From Prochlorococcus sp. AG-409-G20 (GTDB lineage Bacteria; Cyanobacteriota; Cyanobacteriia; PCC-6307; Cyanobiaceae), in contig QCJW01000007.1 in NCBI GenBank assembly GCA_003215775.1, positions 1 to 64,000 on the forward strand: a stretch of 64,000 nt of DNA, written 5' to 3'. The position numbers were made by a program, and so were the translations under genes. The notes below the pieces were generated by a model. That model worked only from the letters and a program-made list of their open reading frames with translations, made no database searches and had not been told where the DNA came from. Positions within the stretch are counted from its first letter, which is position 1. Every line of letters begins with the position of its first letter. Below are positions 60,428 to 64,000 of this stretch, piece after piece.

Positions 60428-60889
60428 ATGCCGCTATTGCTTTCTGGAAAAGATTTTCGTAAAGAACTAGAAGAGGCTGGCTGCATAGCAATATTTGTGC
60501 CATTAGAAGGCGGAGCAGAAACTCGCTTACTGCGCCGACTTCGTGCTGGAGGATATAAAACTCAAATCACAACTGCCAGAGGCCTTGGAGATCCGGAAGT
60601 TTTCCTTTCCAAGCTTCATGGGATTAGACCACCTCATTTAGGTCATCAATGTGTTGGACGTAATGGAGCTGTAGGAGAAGTTCAACAAGTCATGCCTCAA
60701 TTAGGTGAATTACTGCTCGGAGATTCACCCATTGCCCTTTGGATTCTTGAAGGCCACGCCTTTTCGAAGTCTGAACTATCTGCCTTAATTGACCTTTGCA
60801 AAAAAGAACCACGCATAAAATTAATCGTGGAGATGGGAGGTGCACGAAGCCTCAAATGGCAACCAATGCAACAACTGCTACGAAACTAA
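60428..60889 (+). CDS. ndhN: NAD(P)H-quinone oxidoreductase subunit N
   Basis: NdhN, 153 residues, peripheral oxygenic-photosynthesis-specific subunit of the NDH-1 complex, near the ferredoxin- and quinone-facing arm. Blocks: [39 protein letters not shown] and [22 protein letters not shown] start. Confidence 0.95.
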   Translation: MPLLLSGKDFRKELEEAGCIAIFVPLEGGAETRLLRRLRAGGYKTQITTARGLGDPEVFLSKLHGIRPPHLGHQCVGRNGAVGEVQQVMPQLGELLLGDSPIALWILEGHAFSKSELSALIDLCKKEPRIKLIVEMGGARSLKWQPMQQLLRN

Positions 60890-60986
60890 AACAAGATCCA
60901 AGAAGATCTATTGCCAATATGAATACTCCGTATGCAATTATTTGAGGAGCAGATCAAGTACCTTTTGAAGGTCTGATCCATTTCAT

Positions 60987-61058
60987 TGGGCCGTCGCCAA
61001 GTGGTAAGGCATCGGGTTTTGGTCCCGACATTCCTAGGTTCGAATCCTAGCGGCCCAG
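60987..61058 (+). tRNA. tRNA-Gln(TTG)
   Basis: A 72-base cloverleaf: acceptor TGGGCCG / CGGCCCA, anticodon loop TTTTGGT (anticodon TTG), T arm CTAGG TTCGAAT CCTAG. Discriminator G, no CCA encoded. The HAD-like gene begins 16 bases downstream. Confidence 0.96.
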
Positions 61059-61074
61059 TTCAACTAACAATTGA

Positions 61075-61851
61075 GTGACTTCTAAACCTCTTCTAATCTT
61101 TGATTTTGATGGGGTCATTGTTGATGGGATGTACGAATACTGGTCCAGTGCTCGGAAAGCATGCCTTGCACTTTTAAAGAGCCGTTCAGATTCCAATATT
61201 TTGCCCAAGGAAATCCCATCAAACTTTCGGGAACTTCGCCCATGGATTAACCAAGGATGGGAAATGGTTCTCTTGGCAGCAGAAATGACACGTACTGAAA
61301 GTCCTCTAAACCACTACATACCAAGCATCTATGCATCTGAATACCATTTAAGATGTCAAGAGGCCCTGCAGATATGGAAGTGGACTGACAAGAAACTCCA
61401 AAACGCTCTAGACAATATTCGGACAGCTGAACTCACTCATAATCACAAACAATGGATTCAACTTCATAAACCCTTTCTTCATATTTTTCCACTATTAAAT
61501 TCAATTCATACCAAAGGGATTGAATGGGCTGTTTTAACTACCAAAGGCGAGTCTTTTACTTATGAGATTCTGAATTCACTGGGACTACAAGCAAATTTAG
61601 TTTATGGGCATGAATCAGGTAGCAAAATAAAAATCTTGAAGCAACTCAAAGCAAATCGATCGATTCAAGGTTTTATAGAAGACCGTCGCGCAACTCTTGA
61701 GCTAGTTCGAAGTACTCCAGAGACATCTGATATTCCTTGCTACCTGGCCAGCTGGGGTTACCTAAAGCCTAATGATATCGACAATCTTCCAAAAGAAATT
61801 CATCTGCTAAAACCAGAAAATCTGATGGCCCCCTTGGCGAGAGCAATCTAA
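61075..61851 (+). CDS. HAD-like phosphatase family protein
   Basis: A 258-residue haloacid dehalogenase-type protein. Motif I is IFDFDGVIVDG (D10, D12), motif II is in VLTTKGESF, motif III Lys in GSKIKILKQL, and the final acidic box is FIEDRRATLELV. The large insert between motifs I and II is helical cap. The phosphorylated substrate is unknown. Start GTG 61075, just 16 bases after tRNA-Gln, so the two probably share a transcript. Confidence 0.8.
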   Translation: MTSKPLLIFDFDGVIVDGMYEYWSSARKACLALLKSRSDSNILPKEIPSNFRELRPWINQGWEMVLLAAEMTRTESPLNHYIPSIYASEYHLRCQEALQIWKWTDKKLQNALDNIRTAELTHNHKQWIQLHKPFLHIFPLLNSIHTKGIEWAVLTTKGESFTYEILNSLGLQANLVYGHESGSKIKILKQLKANRSIQGFIEDRRATLELVRSTPETSDIPCYLASWGYLKPNDIDNLPKEIHLLKPENLMAPLARAI

Positions 61852-61859
61852 TTCGGTAG

Positions 61860-61873
61860 GGTACGCTTGTACT
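61860..61873 (+). promoter_or_regulatory. LexA (SOS) box upstream of recA
   Basis: GGTACGCTTGTACT fits the cyanobacterial LexA consensus RGTAC-N3-D-GTWCB at every position. It lies 130 bases before the recA start and just after the HAD-like gene, where the recA promoter should be, so SOS control of recA is likely. Confidence 0.8.
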
Positions 61874-62003
61874 ACTTCAAGGTAAAGAGGTTGGCGGCCG
61901 AAATTGCTTATCTAAAGTACTAGTTCAAAGAATTCAAACTTTGCGCAAGGCATCCAAATCGACATGCACATGAACCTCTTCATCTATCACTAAAAAAATT
62001 CCA

Positions 62004-63134
62004 ATGCCAACTGAACGCAAAACAATCTCATCACACAATGCAGACTCTCAACGCCCGGGAGAACGCGATAAAGCCCTCAGCATGGTTCTTGGCCAAATAG
62101 AACGCAATTTTGGCAAAGGCTCAATCATGCGGCTGGGAGATGCTTCAAGGATGCGGGTGGAAACGATATCAACCGGTGCATTAACTTTGGATCTTGCACT
62201 GGGCGGAGGTTACCCAAAAGGAAGAGTTATAGAAGTATATGGACCCGAGAGCTCTGGGAAAACAACACTCACATTGCATGCAATTGCGGAAGTGCAACGC
62301 CGCGGAGGAGTAGCGGCCTTTGTCGATGCAGAGCATGCTCTTGACCCTTTCTATGCCGCCTCTTTAGGTGTCGATGTTGAGAATCTACTGGTATCTCAAC
62401 CAGATACCGGTGAGATGGCACTAGAAATTGTTGATCAATTAGTCAGATCAGCCGCCGTTGACCTAGTCGTTGTCGATTCTGTAGCCGCTCTAACTCCCCG
62501 TGCAGAAATTGAAGGAGAGATGGGAGATCTAGCAATCGGAAGTCAAGCTCGCCTCATGAGTCAAGCGATGAGGAAAATTACAGGCAACATCGGCAAATCA
62601 GGCTGCACAGTTATTTTCTTAAATCAACTGCGGCTTAAAATAGGAATCACATACGGCAACCCAGAAACAACTACCGGAGGTAATGCACTCAAGTTTTATG
62701 CATCAGTAAGACTAGATATACGACGTATTCAAACATTGAAAAGGGGTACAGAAGAGTATGGAATTCGTGCGAAGGTGAAAGTAGCAAAGAATAAAGTTGC
62801 CCCCCCATTTCGTATAGCTGAATTTGACATTCTATTTGGCAAAGGAATAAGCACATTGGGATGTTTACTCGATTTGGCCGAAGAAACATCTGTAGTTACA
62901 CGAAAAGGTGCCTGGTATAGCTACGAAGGAGACAATATTGGGCAAGGACGTGACAATACGATTACTTGGCTCGAACAGAATCCTGAGAATAAAGAGAAAA
63001 TCGAAGCATTAGTACGGCAAAAACTAACAGAAGGGTCTGAAGTTAGTGCCAATTCAATGAGACCAATTGCAACTGCAGCAGCCAAGGCAACAAATACCAA
63101 ACAATCTATAACTACAAATATTGAAGCTGCCTAA
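62004..63134 (+). CDS. recA: RecA recombinase
   Basis: RecA, 376 residues, ATP-dependent strand exchange and LexA co-protease. Walker [10 protein letters not shown] (80-88), Walker [11 protein letters not shown], loop L1 EIEGEMGD, loop L2 [20 protein letters not shown]. The C-terminal tail is less acidic than in E. coli. ATG start; 152-base leader with the LexA box. Confidence 0.98.
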   Translation: MPTERKTISSHNADSQRPGERDKALSMVLGQIERNFGKGSIMRLGDASRMRVETISTGALTLDLALGGGYPKGRVIEVYGPESSGKTTLTLHAIAEVQRRGGVAAFVDAEHALDPFYAASLGVDVENLLVSQPDTGEMALEIVDQLVRSAAVDLVVVDSVAALTPRAEIEGEMGDLAIGSQARLMSQAMRKITGNIGKSGCTVIFLNQLRLKIGITYGNPETTTGGNALKFYASVRLDIRRIQTLKRGTEEYGIRAKVKVAKNKVAPPFRIAEFDILFGKGISTLGCLLDLAEETSVVTRKGAWYSYEGDNIGQGRDNTITWLEQNPENKEKIEALVRQKLTEGSEVSANSMRPIATAAAKATNTKQSITTNIEAA

Positions 63135-63206
63135 CAACCAATAGAGAAAAAAGTGTACAAATTAATAAAGATAGAAGTAAAAAAATTATATCAACAATCA
63201 ATAGTT

Positions 63207-63446
63207 TCAACTCATATCAGCTGGGATCCACCAACCAGCAGCAGGACCAATAAATCTAACAACCACCCACAAAACAATTAAAGACCCAATTCCAATCCAA
63301 GCACCACGCTGAGTGATTGAATAAAATTGTTGTTTTTGATTCTGGGTAATAGGTAGCCAGCTAACAATTCTGGAAGAAGTATCTTGTTTATCCTTGGTCT
63401 GACGAGGTGGCAAGCCTTGACTTGCTCTACGACGAGCCTCTCCCAT
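63207..63446 (-). CDS. DUF2839 family small membrane protein
   Basis: A 79-residue protein starting MGEARRRASQGLPPR, then a polar stretch and one membrane helix (WIGIGSLIVLWVVVRFIG). This is the cyanobacterial DUF2839 pattern; role unknown. 38 bases after the DinG-like gene on the same strand. Confidence 0.85.
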   Translation of the reverse strand: MGEARRRASQGLPPRQTKDKQDTSSRIVSWLPITQNQKQQFYSITQRGAWIGIGSLIVLWVVVRFIGPAAGWWIPADMS

Positions 63447-63484
63447 GATGATAATAAGCAGTTTTCAGGACAAGATTACGATGC

Positions 63485-64000
63485 CTAATCTGGCAATAGC
63501 CTATGCAGAGATGTCCAAGGTTCTAAAGCCTTAAGTATCTCCAGTCCCCAACTACGTGCTTTCAATCTTCCGTCAAGCACTGCCAATCTAGTCTGAGTAT
63601 TTCTAATAGGAGCAACTGCCTGGGACAAAACATCAAGAGCCTCTGGCAATAAGAAATCACGGAACCAATCTTGACCCTGACACTTATAGGACTCGACTCT
63701 GGCTGCAACCAAAGGTGATTCCAAACTTGCAAAAGGTAACAATGCAACCACTAATTGCTCTGGAGATGGAAGTTGATCATGATATTTAATCCACCATGAC
63801 CAAGTACAACAAATAACACCATTGGCTTCTGGTGCTGTTGTTTCATGTACAACTCTTCGTCCGAATTCAGCAGCTAATTGACTAGTCAACGTCATTCTTA
63901 ATTCAAAATCATCTAACAAGATTATTGTGAGGCCAGAACGACCAAGAATCAACCTAAGAGATTGTTCTAATAGATGAGATGCATATACCTCTGTATTGGG
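63485..64000 (-). CDS. DinG/Rad3-type helicase, C-terminal part (runs off the window)
   Basis: The frame is open to base 64000 (172 codons seen), so the gene continues outside; the TTG at 63952 is not the start. The fragment looks like the second RecA-like domain of DinG-type superfamily 2 helicases: VYASHLLEQ, LPFASLESPLVAARVESY and WFRDFLLPEALDVLSQAVAP. Motif VI, normally QGxGRLIR, reads QAVAPIRNT, losing the Gly and first Arg, so ATP-driven unwinding is doubtful. It lies downstream of recA on the opposite strand. Confidence 0.7.
   Translation of the reverse strand, partial: PNTEVYASHLLEQSLRLILGRSGLTIILLDDFELRMTLTSQLAAEFGRRVVHETTAPEANGVICCTWSWWIKYHDQLPSPEQLVVALLPFASLESPLVAARVESYKCQGQDWFRDFLLPEALDVLSQAVAPIRNTQTRLAVLDGRLKARSWGLEILKALEPWTSLHRLLPD

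Overview
The window reads as a chromosome segment of a marine picocyanobacterium, almost certainly Prochlorococcus. The gene content is that of an oxygenic phototroph (psaA, psaB, psaL, psaI, ndhN, ferredoxin-type GOGAT, a CbiG-CobJ fusion, a 2-methyl-6-phytylbenzoquinone-type methyltransferase, the cyanobacterial short RNase E). The DNA is AT-rich, intergenic gaps are short, and the cyanobacterial sRNA Yfr1 is present. GC looks near 40 percent by eye, which would fit a low-light-adapted clade (SS120/MIT9211-like); that placement is an inference.

Layout. 1-4.2 kb: end of an upstream gene, a B12-binding-type radical SAM protein, a CPBP membrane protease, clpS and dapL. 4.3-12.8 kb: a large radical SAM/DUF2344 fusion, rne, rnhB, a DUF1997 protein, pheA, the quinol methyltransferase and a LON-domain protein. 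12.9-17.7 kb, minus strand: the str operon (rpsL-rpsG-fusA-tuf-rpsJ). 18-26 kb: gltB (Fd-GOGAT), a YciI-like protein, lipA, a structurally damaged tRNA-Pro(CGG) and cbiG-cobJ. 26-32.3 kb: photosystem I genes psaA-psaB on plus, with psaI-psaL convergent on minus; psaI is only 38 codons. 32.3-36.9 kb: a small membrane-anchored unknown, a GT2 glycosyltransferase, a divergent NlpC/P60 and beta-lactamase-like pair, and three small membrane proteins that share an NEL-x2-[IV]-SV-[YF] motif.

36.9-41.5 kb is the accessory-looking part: a 1-kb stretch without genes that carries Yfr1, then two AT-rich genes for Fe(II)/2-oxoglutarate oxygenases (one PhyH-like, one fused to a long TPR array), ending at tRNA-Ser(GCT). 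41.6-43.4 kb holds alr and an HNH nuclease gene. 43.4-60.0 kb, minus strand, is one continuous 30-gene S10-spc-alpha ribosomal cluster from rplC to prfA, including secY, adk, rpmJ, rpoA and truA. 60.4-64 kb: ndhN, tRNA-Gln(TTG), a HAD-like gene, recA behind a consensus cyanobacterial LexA box, a DUF2839 protein and the 3' part of a DinG-like helicase gene.

Most of the window is conserved core. The items that most deserve a second look are the degenerate tRNA-Pro, the NEL-motif membrane protein trio, the pair of 2OG oxygenases beside tRNA-Ser, Yfr1, a GC-rich fold in the rplC leader, a perfect GC palindrome abutting the rplM start, and a DinG-like helicase fragment whose motif VI is eroded. 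No insertion sequence, phage integrase or CRISPR array was seen.
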